DNA of 64,000 bases from Polyangium fumosum (GTDB lineage Bacteria > Myxococcota_A > Polyangia > Polyangiales > Polyangiaceae): assembly GCF_005144585.1 (NCBI RefSeq), contig NZ_SSMQ01000054.1:22444-86443 (forward strand). Direction: 5' to 3'. Made by a program: the position numbers and the translations under genes. Under the pieces are notes generated by a model. That model saw only the letters and a program-made list of their open reading frames with translations. It was not told where the DNA came from and ran no database searches. Of the stretch, positions 39,786 to 48,605 are shown piece after piece. Numbering within the stretch: the stretch's first letter is position 1; every line of letters starts with the position of its first letter.

Positions 39786-42314
39786 ATGGGGACGAAATGG
39801 CGCACGGCGTGGACATTCAGTCTCGCAGCGGGTTTGTGTGGAGGGTGCTCGGCGGGCGGTGACGCCCCGAGCGCGGGAGACGCACTCGCTGCACAAACGG
39901 CCGCTCCGTCTTCGGACGCGCGTGTCGCGGTGGAGATCGCCGAAGCGATCCGCCTCCACCTCGCTCACGACGCGTATCCGCTTGGTGCAAGGACCTCGCC
40001 CGGGCCCCGGGCCGACGTGCGCCTGCCCTCGCACGCGAGCGGCGCATTTCGCGTCGCGGACCCGGCAAGTGGGCTCGCGGTCGAGGTCGCGCTCGCGGGC
40101 GCGCGGGAGGTCGCGGGGGAGGCGGGCGCGGGGATCGTCGTGTATCCGGCGGGCTATCGCGGCGTCGCCGACATCGTGCACCACCCGACCGAGAGCGGCA
40201 CCGAGGATTACGTGTTTTTCAGGAACGCCCTCCCGGACGTCCCGGAGCTGCGCTACACGATCACGCTCGGCGAGAACGTGGCCGGCCTCCGCCTCGTGGG
40301 CAAAACGCTGGAGCTGCTCGACGCGGGCGGCGCGCCGCGCCTCCGCATGGCGCCGCCCTGGGCCAAGGACGCCGATGGCAAGACCGTGTGGCTGCACGTC
40401 GCCGTCGAGGGTTGCAAGATCAGCACGGATCCACGATGGCCGATGGACCGCCCGGTCGTCGATCCGGGCGGGCGGCAATGCGAGGTCAGACTCTCCTGGG
40501 AGGGCACGGCCGTGCGCGCGCCGCTGCTCGTCGATCCCGCGTGGACCCTGACGGATGCCATGGGCCAGAAGCGCTACCGGCATACGGCGAACCTCTTGCC
40601 CGATGGCCGTGTCCTCGTCGCGGGCGGCGATAAGGGAGGGGAGACCCCGCTGGAGCATGCGGAGGTCTTCGACCCGGCCCTGAAGATGTGGATCACGACG
40701 GCTCCCATGGTGCAAAACCGGCTCGGGCACACGGCCACGACGCTGAAGGACGGCCGCGTGCTCGTGCTGGGCGGCAAGGCCACGGTGCAGGGGGCCCTCA
40801 CGGTGACGAACTCGGCCGAGATCTTCACCCCGCAAAACAGCCCCAACATGGCGGGGGCGTGGTCGCCCGCGAAAGCCATGAACTTCCCGCGCGCGCTGCA
40901 CACCGCGACGCTCTTGAGTGATGGGCGTGTCCTCGTGACCGGCGGAAAAACCTCCATGCTGGTCAACACGACCGAGATTTATGATCCCCAAACGAATACG
41001 TGGGAGCCCGGCGGGGACCTGCATCAAGCGCGTTATAACCACACGGCGACGTTGCTCGACGAGGATCGGATTCTCGTCGCGGGCGGCGAGAGCGTCGGCC
41101 CGACGCAGACCGCAGAGATATGGGAGCCGGGGCCCAAGACCTGGAAGTCGACGCCCCCCATGAACCGCCTGCGCTCGGGCCACACGGCCATGCGGCTCCC
41201 CTCGGGGCGCGTGGCCGTCGCCGGCGGCAGCCAGATCGCGGCCCAGTCCGTGGAAGTCTTTGATCCCGGGTCGGAGGAATGGACGGCCGGCCTCAACATG
41301 ACACGCCCGCGCAAAGACCACACGGCGAGCGTGATGGCCGGTGGTCGTATCCTCGTCACGGGCGGCGGATTCGAGGACGTCCCGTACACCACCGAGATCT
41401 TCGACCACGCCACGCAGAGCTGGAGCGCGGCCGCGTCGATGGAGAAGCCTCGATCGCTCCACACCGCCACGACGCTCCTCAATGGCCGTGTCCTCGTCGC
41501 GGGCGGCACGGGCGCGGCGGGGGTCCTCGTCGACGCGGAGATCTACACGCCGCTCGGCGCGCCGTGTGACCTGAAGACCCCGTGTGACGATTCCTTCTGC
41601 GTCGACGGCGTCTGCTGCAACGCGCCCTGCGACGGGCAATGCGAGGCGTGCGACGGCCCTCGCCTCGGCATCTGCTCGCCGGTCGAGGGCAAACCCCACG
41701 GGGCGCGCCCGGCCTGCAACGGCACGAGCGAGGCCTGCGCCACGTGTGACGGCGTGAACGCGCAGCAATGCTCGTACCCCTCGGGGAATGGCTGCGACAA
41801 GAAATGCAACACGTCCACGCTCACGGTGTACGCCTGCGACGGCACCGGCAATTGCGTGGAGTCGTTCAGCAACAACTGCGCGCCGTACAACTGCGACGCC
41901 GTCGATCTCTCGTGCGAGACGGACTGCACGAGCAACACCTCGTGCGCGCTCGGCTCGACGTGCAACACGGAGATGAAGGCCTGCGTCAGCTTGCCGACGA
42001 AATGCCTCGACGACGAGATCCTCGAGCTCCCGGACAGCACCAAGCAGAGCTGCGCCCCGTATGCGTGCCGCAATGGCGCCTGCCTCGCGACGTGCGCGTC
42101 CGTGGATGATTGCTCCGGCGACGACGTCATCTGCGACGAGAAGACCTCGAACTGCATGAAGTGGACGGCCTTCGAGGACGCGCAATCCGGCGCCTTCTCC
42201 GGGAGCTGCACCACGGCGTCCCCCGGCGCGCCCGCTCCTCCCCGCGCCGCCTGGCTCCTCGCCCTCGCCGCCGCATCCCTGCTCGCCGCGCGCCGGCCTC
42301 GCCCGCGCGCGTGA
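39786..42314 (+). CDS. Kelch-repeat surface protein with MYXO-CTERM-like sorting signal
   Basis: An 842-residue exported protein. It has an N-terminal hydrophobic signal (TFSLAAGLCGGCS), a beta domain (about 45-255), then six or seven kelch units with the recurring RxxHTAxxLxDGRVLVxGG pattern (for example RYRHTANLLPDGRVLVAGG), forming a beta propeller. A cysteine-rich region (about 600-790) has EGF-like spacing (CVDGVCCNAPCDGQCEACDG). The C-terminus carries GSCTTASPGAP, a hydrophobic AWLLALAAASLLAA and ARRPRPRA, matching the MYXO-CTERM layout of Cys, membrane helix and Arg cluster. ATG 39786 has AGAGAGG upstream. Adhesion or surface binding is likely. Confidence 0.85.
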   Translation: MGTKWRTAWTFSLAAGLCGGCSAGGDAPSAGDALAAQTAAPSSDARVAVEIAEAIRLHLAHDAYPLGARTSPGPRADVRLPSHASGAFRVADPASGLAVEVALAGAREVAGEAGAGIVVYPAGYRGVADIVHHPTESGTEDYVFFRNALPDVPELRYTITLGENVAGLRLVGKTLELLDAGGAPRLRMAPPWAKDADGKTVWLHVAVEGCKISTDPRWPMDRPVVDPGGRQCEVRLSWEGTAVRAPLLVDPAWTLTDAMGQKRYRHTANLLPDGRVLVAGGDKGGETPLEHAEVFDPALKMWITTAPMVQNRLGHTATTLKDGRVLVLGGKATVQGALTVTNSAEIFTPQNSPNMAGAWSPAKAMNFPRALHTATLLSDGRVLVTGGKTSMLVNTTEIYDPQTNTWEPGGDLHQARYNHTATLLDEDRILVAGGESVGPTQTAEIWEPGPKTWKSTPPMNRLRSGHTAMRLPSGRVAVAGGSQIAAQSVEVFDPGSEEWTAGLNMTRPRKDHTASVMAGGRILVTGGGFEDVPYTTEIFDHATQSWSAAASMEKPRSLHTATTLLNGRVLVAGGTGAAGVLVDAEIYTPLGAPCDLKTPCDDSFCVDGVCCNAPCDGQCEACDGPRLGICSPVEGKPHGARPACNGTSEACATCDGVNAQQCSYPSGNGCDKKCNTSTLTVYACDGTGNCVESFSNNCAPYNCDAVDLSCETDCTSNTSCALGSTCNTEMKACVSLPTKCLDDEILELPDSTKQSCAPYACRNGACLATCASVDDCSGDDVICDEKTSNCMKWTAFEDAQSGAFSGSCTTASPGAPAPPRAAWLLALAAASLLAARRPRPRA

Positions 42315-42489
42315 TGCAGGGCGGCCTCTGGAAGGACATATCTCGTCCATCGGACAAATTCTGTCCGTTCGCCCGCTTTCCCGGACGCGCTCCATCTGCC
42401 ATGCTCTCTCTCGCGCCTGTCGCCGCGCCCGCATCGTGTTCCCTCCACACGTCGCGGGCGCGGCGCGGCGCTCGACGACGCGCCCTCGG

Positions 42490-43518
42490 TCACGCGTGCC
42501 ACTTGAACGTCATCAGGCTGATCGTGAACGTCGCGACCGCCCAGAGCGCCATCATCCCGAGGCCTCCAGCGAGGCTCGCCACGTCGGTGACCCCGTAGAG
42601 CAAGACCGCGCGCGAGAGCCGCACCATCTCCGTCGTCGGCAACCACGCGCCCACCGTGGACAGGACCCGCGGCAGCGATTCCAGCGGGAAAAACATCTCC
42701 GACAGGAACACGATCGGCATGTTGATCGCGCTGATCACGTCGACGAGCAGCTCCGCGTTGTCGATCGCGGCCGCGAGCGCGAAGCCCGCGCCGAGGAACG
42801 TGATCACGCCGAGCATCGAGATCACGAGCAGCCAGCCGAACGAAACGAAGCTCAGCGGCAAATCGAAAAACAGCCGCGCCGCCCCGACCAGCAAGACCAC
42901 CTGCACGAGCACGATCGACGACCGCGCCGCCACGTTCGCCGCGATGAATATGCCCTTCGGCAAGGGCGTCGTGGCGAGCTTCTTCAGGAAAAAATTCTGC
43001 CGGAACAGGGCCATCGGATACCCCATCCCGAAGAGGCCCGACGCGAGCACCGAAAACGCGAGGATGCCCGGGAAGAGGTAATGCACGTACCCCCACGCCG
43101 GGCCCTGCGCGACGTCGAGGCGCGCCGGGACCGGCAGCGCCGCCGCGAGCCCCCCGCCGAAGATCCGATCACGCGTCCCCACCCGCAGGACCACGCTCCC
43201 GCCATCCGGCGCGGCCGAGAGCACCGCGCTCGCCATGCGCGCGCGAAGCTTCCCGAGCGCCTCGGCCTCGGTTTGCTCGCGCCCCACGCGCACCTCCTCG
43301 AAGGCCCCGAGCTCCGCCACGCACCGCTCGATCGCCGCGCTCTCGCCCCCCGCGGAGACCACGGCCACGTACCGCCGCTCGAACGGGTGCCCGTTCATGA
43401 ACACGAGCCCGAGCACCGCGAGCAGCACGACCGGGAAGACCAGCGTGAACCCGACCGAGCTCCGGTTCCGGAGCGTGTCGAGGAGCCGCATTCGTACGAG
43501 CACCAAGAATGCGCTCAC
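42490..43518 (-). CDS. ABC-2 type transporter permease
   Basis: A 342-residue membrane protein. Six hydrophobic segments are seen: one near the N-terminus (SSVGFTLVFPVVLLAVLGLV), then a large extracytoplasmic domain (about 45-150), then a cluster of five (for example LFPGILAFSVLASGLFGMGY, ARSSIVLVQVVLLVGAARLF, FVSFGWLLVISMLGVITFLG, ISAINMPIVFLSEMFFPLES and LGMMALWAVATFTISLMTF). MFFPLESLP is the usual ABC-2 signature. It overlaps the ATPase gene by 4 bases and is encoded downstream of it. Substrate unknown; the exporter is divergent from the radical SAM operon. Confidence 0.88.
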   Translation of the reverse strand: MSAFLVLVRMRLLDTLRNRSSVGFTLVFPVVLLAVLGLVFMNGHPFERRYVAVVSAGGESAAIERCVAELGAFEEVRVGREQTEAEALGKLRARMASAVLSAAPDGGSVVLRVGTRDRIFGGGLAAALPVPARLDVAQGPAWGYVHYLFPGILAFSVLASGLFGMGYPMALFRQNFFLKKLATTPLPKGIFIAANVAARSSIVLVQVVLLVGAARLFFDLPLSFVSFGWLLVISMLGVITFLGAGFALAAAIDNAELLVDVISAINMPIVFLSEMFFPLESLPRVLSTVGAWLPTTEMVRLSRAVLLYGVTDVASLAGGLGMMALWAVATFTISLMTFKWHA

Positions 43519-44285
43519 GTCGCCTCCCCGCGCCCGATCGCCTGGCCCTCGCGGATCTCGATCGCGCAGAAATGGAAGAACGCATCCTCGACCCCGAGCC
43601 CACGCCGCTCCGCCGCGGGCACCGCTTGCACGAGCTCGTCCTTCGTCCCGCTCGCGCGCACGCGCCCGCCCACGAGGAAGAGCAGCCGATCCGCGAGCGC
43701 GTCCGCCTCGCGGAGATCGTGCGTCGTCATGAAGAGCGTCCGCTCCGCGGCGAGCTCGCGCAGCATCTCCCCCACGATCCGTTTGTTCTCCGGATCGAGG
43801 TGCGCCGTGGGTTCGTCCAGGAACACGAGCGTCGGATCGTGCACCACGGCCGTCGCGATGAAGAGCCGCGCCGCCTCGCCGCCCGAGAGCCGCGTCACGG
43901 CCGTCTCCGCGCGATGTTCGAGCCGCGCCCGCGCGAGGATCCGCAAAGGCCCCCCGCGCACGCCGTAGATCGCCGAGAACAGCTCCGCGTACTCGCGCGC
44001 CGTCACCCGCTCGATCTGCGCCTCCTTCTGCATCACTACGCCCACGCGCCTTCGCGGATACGGCCGCGGCTCCTTGCCGAAGAGCCGATACGCCCCGCGC
44101 GTCGGCTCCGCGAGCCCCTCCAGGAGGTCGAGCAACGTCGTCTTGCCCGCGCCGTTCGGCCCGAGCACGGCGCAGAGCCCCGGCCCCTCGACCACGAAGC
44201 TCACGTCGTCGAGCGCCACGGTGTCGCCGAAGCGCTTCGTGAGCCCCACGGCCGCGACGATCTCCCTCGGCTGCCCCTCTGTCAT
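43515..44285 (-). CDS. ABC transporter ATP-binding protein
   Basis: A 256-residue ABC ATPase energising the adjacent ABC-2 permease. Walker A GPNGAGKTT, Q-loop VVMQKEAQIE, signature LSGGEAARL, Walker B LVFLDEPTAHLDP and the switch His in MTTHDLREAD are all intact. A short C-terminal region (about 210-256) follows. ATG 44285 has GGAGAGG upstream; the frame remains open far upstream only as antisense of the radical SAM gene. The stop overlaps the permease ATG (ATGA). The 54-base gap to the divergent radical SAM gene must hold both promoters. Confidence 0.93.
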   Translation of the reverse strand: MTEGQPREIVAAVGLTKRFGDTVALDDVSFVVEGPGLCAVLGPNGAGKTTLLDLLEGLAEPTRGAYRLFGKEPRPYPRRRVGVVMQKEAQIERVTAREYAELFSAIYGVRGGPLRILARARLEHRAETAVTRLSGGEAARLFIATAVVHDPTLVFLDEPTAHLDPENKRIVGEMLRELAAERTLFMTTHDLREADALADRLLFLVGGRVRASGTKDELVQAVPAAERRGLGVEDAFFHFCAIEIREGQAIGRGEAT

Positions 44286-44339
44286 GCCTCTCCGAAGCCT
44301 ATCCGATTCGCCCCGCACTTCGAGTATCCTCGAACCATC

Positions 44340-45821
44340 ATGCAGGCCGCAGGGCGACTTCTCCACGAAACCACGAGCCTTTGCAAGGTGTGCAAGGACG
44401 CCCTCCCGGCCCGCGTCGTGGCGACCCCGAGCGGCGAAGCCTGGATGCAGAAGCGCTGCCCGAAACACGGCCCGCAGGAGGTGCGCCTCTCGACGAGCGC
44501 CGCCTGGTACGAGCGCACGCGCGCCATCGTCCCGAAAGAGGCGCGCCCCGCGAAGATCCGGCGCCCGATCGAGCATGGTTGCCCCTTCGATTGTGGCCCG
44601 TGCGAGAGCCACACGCAGAAGGTCCGCTTGCCCGTCGTCACCATCACGAGCGCGTGCGACCTCGACTGTCCCATCTGCTACGTCCACAACAAGAACGACG
44701 ACGCGTTCCACATGAGCCGGGAGGAGTTTGCCCGGGTCCTCGATCACCTCGTCGAGGATCACGGCGGCGACCTCGACATCGTCAACCTCACGGGCGGCGA
44801 GCCGCTCCTGCACCCGCACTTGCTCGAGTTCGTGTCGATGGCCCGCGCGCGTGGCATCCACCGCGTCAGCGTGTGCTCGAACGGCGTGCGCCTCGCGCGC
44901 GACGAGGACTTCGTCAAGCGCCTCGCCGATCACGGCGCGCGCATCGCGCTCTCCTTCGACACCTTCGACAAACACGTCGATCGCGCCTTGCAAGGCGCCA
45001 CGCTCGTCGACCTCAAGGCCCGTGTCTTGGAGCTCCTCGACAAACACCAGGTCGACACGACGCTCATCCCCGTGATGACGCGCGGCTACAATGACAAGGA
45101 GGTCGGCCGGATCATCCGCATGGGCCTCGAGCTCTCCTGCGTGCGCCACCTCGAAATCCACACGATCACGTACACGGGGCAAGGCGGCGTCGCCTTCGAT
45201 CGCTCGGGCCGCATTTCCATGCTGGAGGTCCTCGAATCCATCGAGGAGACGACGGGCGGCCTGCTCCGCGCCTCCGATTTCGTCCCCTCGCCGAGCGCGC
45301 ACCCGCTCTGCTACCAGATCGCCTATCTCCTGCTCGACGACGAGGGCGGCCCGGCGCTCCCATTCCTGCGTTTCCTCGATCCCGACACGATGTACGATTG
45401 CCTCGCCGACCACCTCTACCTGGAGCCGGGGACGCGCCTCGAACGCGCGCTGCAGGACGCGATCGACATGCTCTGGGCACGCGGCGACGAGGACGACGAG
45501 CGGGGCCTCCGGCTCCTCGACAAACTCGTCCGCAAGCTCTTCCCGAAGGACAAACGCCTCTCGCCGGCCGAAGCGCTGCGCATCTCGGAGCGCGCCGCGA
45601 AGGCCGTCTACGTGCACTCGCACATGGACGAGGAGACGTTCGACGTGGAGCGCACGTACCAATGCTGCGATTCGAACTGTTATGCGGACGGCTCGACGAT
45701 CCCCGTCTGCAATTACAACATCCTCTACCGCGACAAGGAGGCGCGCTTCATGGAAACGCCGCGCGCCTGGGGCGAGCGCGCGGGGAAACGCTCGCTCCCG
45801 CTCGTGCAAGGGGGAACGTGA
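44340..45821 (+). CDS. Tes-like multi-cluster radical SAM enzyme
   Basis: A 493-residue radical SAM protein. The SAM cluster motif is Cys106-x3-Cys110-x2-Cys113 (SACDLDCPICYVHN), followed by the SAM-binding NLTGGEPLLHP and SVCSNGVRL. Three other cysteine groups surround it: N-terminal Cys15/Cys18 and Cys40 (CPKHG), Cys81/Cys85/Cys88 in EHGCPFDCGPCESH, and a C-terminal group in YQCCDSNCYADG and VCNYN. This arrangement matches the archaeal MJ0619/Tes group, which includes tetraether lipid synthase and related radical SAM enzymes acting on unactivated carbons. The product of this bacterial relative is unknown. It is the first of four tightly packed genes. Confidence 0.82.
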   Translation: MQAAGRLLHETTSLCKVCKDALPARVVATPSGEAWMQKRCPKHGPQEVRLSTSAAWYERTRAIVPKEARPAKIRRPIEHGCPFDCGPCESHTQKVRLPVVTITSACDLDCPICYVHNKNDDAFHMSREEFARVLDHLVEDHGGDLDIVNLTGGEPLLHPHLLEFVSMARARGIHRVSVCSNGVRLARDEDFVKRLADHGARIALSFDTFDKHVDRALQGATLVDLKARVLELLDKHQVDTTLIPVMTRGYNDKEVGRIIRMGLELSCVRHLEIHTITYTGQGGVAFDRSGRISMLEVLESIEETTGGLLRASDFVPSPSAHPLCYQIAYLLLDDEGGPALPFLRFLDPDTMYDCLADHLYLEPGTRLERALQDAIDMLWARGDEDDERGLRLLDKLVRKLFPKDKRLSPAEALRISERAAKAVYVHSHMDEETFDVERTYQCCDSNCYADGSTIPVCNYNILYRDKEARFMETPRAWGERAGKRSLPLVQGGT

Positions 45822-45822
45822 C

Positions 45823-46566
45823 ATGACGCGCCTCCTCGAAGGAAAACGTTGCATCGTCACGGGCGGCACGCGGGGCCTCGGCCTCGCGATGTGCGTCGCC
45901 TTCGCGCGCCACGGGGCCCGCGTGGCGCTCACCTACCACAAGGACGACGCGAGCGCGGAGGACGCGAAACGCGCCGTCGCCGCGGCGGGGTCCGAGCCGC
46001 TCGTCTTCAAAGGATCGGTCGCGGACAGCGCGCACGTAAAATCCACGGTCGCGGCCGTCGTCGCGGCGTTCGGCGGCGTCGACGTGCTCGTGAACAACGC
46101 GGGCGTCACGCAGGTGCTCCCCATTTCGCTCCTCGAAGAAGCGGACTGGGACGAATTGATGGACGTCAACGTGAAGGGCGTCTACCTCTACAGCCGCGCC
46201 GTCCTGCGCCACATGATCCGGGCGAAGCGGGGCAACATCCTCAACATCGGCAACTTTGCCTCCGAGCGCATCATCGAGTCGCCGGTCCATTACGCCGCCT
46301 CGAAATCGGCGCTGCGCGGGCTCACGGAGGCGCTCGCGCGCGAGGTCGGCCGGTATGCGATCCGGGTGAACCTGCTCGCGCCGGGGCTCGCCGAGGTCGG
46401 CATGGCGCAGGGCCTCCCGCAGCACCGGCAAACGGAGTACCTCGACAAGTGCCCGCTCGGCCGTCTCGCGCGGGCCGACGAGGTCGCCGAGATGGCCGCG
46501 TTCCTCGTCTCCGATTCGAACTCCTTCATGACGGGCGCCAAGGTAGTGCTCGACGGAGGGCTCTAA
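45823..46566 (+). CDS. FabG-like short-chain dehydrogenase/reductase
   Basis: A 247-residue SDR. NAD(P) motif TGGTRGLGLAM, NNAG in VLVNNAGVTQV, and the YAASK (YxxxK) active-site motif are present, ending with GAKVVLDGGL. The catalytic Ser, thirteen residues before the Tyr in FabG, is Asn here (NIGNFASERI). Many 3-oxoacyl-ACP reductases share this overall pattern, so an acyl-ACP or beta-keto substrate is plausible. The ATG starts one base after the radical SAM stop, and the aminotransferase ATG follows its stop directly. Confidence 0.87.
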   Translation: MTRLLEGKRCIVTGGTRGLGLAMCVAFARHGARVALTYHKDDASAEDAKRAVAAAGSEPLVFKGSVADSAHVKSTVAAVVAAFGGVDVLVNNAGVTQVLPISLLEEADWDELMDVNVKGVYLYSRAVLRHMIRAKRGNILNIGNFASERIIESPVHYAASKSALRGLTEALAREVGRYAIRVNLLAPGLAEVGMAQGLPQHRQTEYLDKCPLGRLARADEVAEMAAFLVSDSNSFMTGAKVVLDGGL

Positions 46567-47874
46567 ATGGATTCGTACGACGACATCCTGCGGCGCGGGT
46601 TCGACGAGTATCGCGAATTCGTGAACCCCCTCATCGCGCAGCGCGCCGCGCTCGCCGGCGAGCCCATCAAGCTCGTCCGCGCCGAAGGCGGCGTTCTGTA
46701 CGACGACGACGGCCACGCCGTCGAGGATTTCCACGGCACGCAGGCCTTCGGCCATCGCAATCCGTACATCGCCGACGCGATCCGAAGGTACCTCGACTCC
46801 GACGCGCCCTCCTGGTACCCCGCCCGCGTCAATCCCTTCGCCGGTCGCCTCGCGCGGAGGCTCTGCGAGCGCGCCGGGCATTACGACAACGCCTTCTTCG
46901 CCTGCACCGGCAGCGACGCGGTCGAGGCCGCCCTGAAGCTCGCCCGCGCACGCACGAAACGCCCGCGCCTCCTCGGCCTCGAAGGCGCTTACCACGGCTG
47001 CACCTTCGGCAGCGTCTCGCTCATGTCGAAGGGGTACCTCCGTGATCCCTTCGCGCCGTTCGTCGAGGGCGCCGAGCACGTGCCTTTTGGTGACGTCGAT
47101 GCGCTCGCCAGGGCCCTCGCGCCCGGGGACGTCGCTGCCATCGTCGTCGAGCCGATCCAGGGCGAAGGCGGCGTGCGCGAATTGCCGGCGCCGTTCGTCG
47201 AGGCGCTCTGCGAGCTCACCGAAAAACACGGCACCTTGCTCGTCGCCGACGAGGTCCAGACCGCGCTCGGCCGCACGGGCCGGGGTTTCCTCGCCACCGC
47301 GCGCTGGCCACGTCGGCCCGACGTGGTTCTCCTTGCCAAACACCTCGGCGGTGGCATCACGCCGATCTCGGCCATGCTCACGAAACGGGAGACCTTCCTC
47401 CGCGCATACGGCGACCATTTCGCGTCAGGCGAGAGCCACAACACGACGATGGGGTTCAACGCCCTCTCCTCCGTCGCCGCGCTCGCCGCGCTGGACCTCC
47501 TCACCGACGAGCGGATCGAGCGCGTCGGGCGGCTCGGCGCGAAGCTCCAGAAAGGTTTGTCGGACACGCTCGCTCGTTCGCCGCTCTTCCGCGAGGCGCG
47601 CGGCGCGGGCTTCATGCAGGGCGTCGCGCTGAACAGCCCCGATCACCCCTGGCTCTCGTTCGAGCATTTTGGCTTCGAGGACCTCGGCCAGAAATCGATC
47701 ATCTCCCCGCTCGTCTGCCACAGGCTCTACCGCCGCGGCTATTTCTGCTTCACCTGCGGCCACGACTGGAGCCTCTTTCGCCTCCAGCCGCGCTTCGACA
47801 TCCCCGAGGAAAAACTCGACGCGTTCGTCGTGGCCGTGGCCGAGGAGCTCGACTACATCGAGGGGCTCGGATGA
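46567..47874 (+). CDS. Class III aminotransferase
   Basis: A 435-residue PLP aminotransferase of the ornithine/acetylornithine and 8-amino-7-oxononanoate group. Features are CTGSDAVEAALKLAR (phosphate binding), GAYHGCTFGS, VEPIQGEGG, VADEVQTALGRTGRG and the PLP-lysine Lys258 in LLAKHLGGG. Unusual is the C-terminal CHRLYRRGYFCFTCGHDWSL, Cys/aromatic-rich, in place of the usual small-domain sequence, which may shape a large hydrophobic substrate pocket. It is encoded immediately after the SDR stop and overlaps the second SDR by 4 bases. Substrate unknown; a keto acyl chain is a reasonable guess. Confidence 0.88.
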   Translation: MDSYDDILRRGFDEYREFVNPLIAQRAALAGEPIKLVRAEGGVLYDDDGHAVEDFHGTQAFGHRNPYIADAIRRYLDSDAPSWYPARVNPFAGRLARRLCERAGHYDNAFFACTGSDAVEAALKLARARTKRPRLLGLEGAYHGCTFGSVSLMSKGYLRDPFAPFVEGAEHVPFGDVDALARALAPGDVAAIVVEPIQGEGGVRELPAPFVEALCELTEKHGTLLVADEVQTALGRTGRGFLATARWPRRPDVVLLAKHLGGGITPISAMLTKRETFLRAYGDHFASGESHNTTMGFNALSSVAALAALDLLTDERIERVGRLGAKLQKGLSDTLARSPLFREARGAGFMQGVALNSPDHPWLSFEHFGFEDLGQKSIISPLVCHRLYRRGYFCFTCGHDWSLFRLQPRFDIPEEKLDAFVVAVAEELDYIEGLG

Positions 47875-48587
47875 ACGAATCAAAACGCAGCGCGCTCGTG
47901 CTCGGCGGCACGGGCGCGGTCGGGAGCGCCGTCCTCGCCGAGCTCACGCGCGCCGGCATCCCTTCCGCATTCACGTACAACCAGGCCGAAGCCCGCGCCC
48001 GCGCGCTCGAAAACGAGCTCGCCGCGCGCGCCCTCCGGCTCGACCTCGCCGATCCCACCTCCCTCGGCCGCCTCGCGGCCTCGCTCGAAGCCGAGGGCGT
48101 ATTGCCCGACGTCGTGATTCATTGCGCCGCCATCGTCCGCACCGCGCGGGTGTTCGAGGCGACGGACGACGACTGGGAGGCCACGATGGCCCTCAATGCC
48201 CGCTCGGTCTTCCAGGTGTGTCGCGAATTCGGCCGGCGGCTCGAAGGCCGCGGCGGCGACCTCGTCTTCGTCTCCGCGCTCGATCGCACGCAATCACTCC
48301 CCGTGCCCGCGATCTTCGCCGCGTCGCAAGGCGCCTCGTCCGCGCTCGTGATGGCGGCAGCCAAGGACCTCGGCCCGCGCGGCGTGCGCGCGAACGTCGT
48401 GGCCCTGGGCCTGCTCGACGCCGGAATCGGCACGCAGCTCGATCCGAAGCTCGCCGACGAATACCGCAACTTCAGCGCGCTCCGGCGCCTCGGGACGCCC
48501 GAGGAGGCGGCCAAAACGATCACGTGGTTCGCGCTGCACAACACCTACGCGAACGGAAAGGTCCTCAGCGCGAACGGCGGGATCTGA
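47871..48587 (+). CDS. SDR-family protein lacking the catalytic Tyr and Lys
   Basis: A 238-residue SDR homologue. The N-terminal GGTGAVGSAVL dinucleotide loop and HCAA (equivalent to NNAG) are kept, and the C-terminus ends GKVLSANGGI like FabG. The YxxxK motif is replaced by FAASQ (in PAIFAASQGASS), so neither catalytic residue is present; a Ser in FVSALDR remains. It is unlikely to reduce ketones by the standard mechanism and may instead pair with the first SDR or bind substrate. The ATG overlaps the aminotransferase TGA (ATGA), so translation is coupled. Confidence 0.8.
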   Translation: MNESKRSALVLGGTGAVGSAVLAELTRAGIPSAFTYNQAEARARALENELAARALRLDLADPTSLGRLAASLEAEGVLPDVVIHCAAIVRTARVFEATDDDWEATMALNARSVFQVCREFGRRLEGRGGDLVFVSALDRTQSLPVPAIFAASQGASSALVMAAAKDLGPRGVRANVVALGLLDAGIGTQLDPKLADEYRNFSALRRLGTPEEAAKTITWFALHNTYANGKVLSANGGI

Positions 48588-48605
48588 TTCGAAGGGGTCT
48601 CATCT

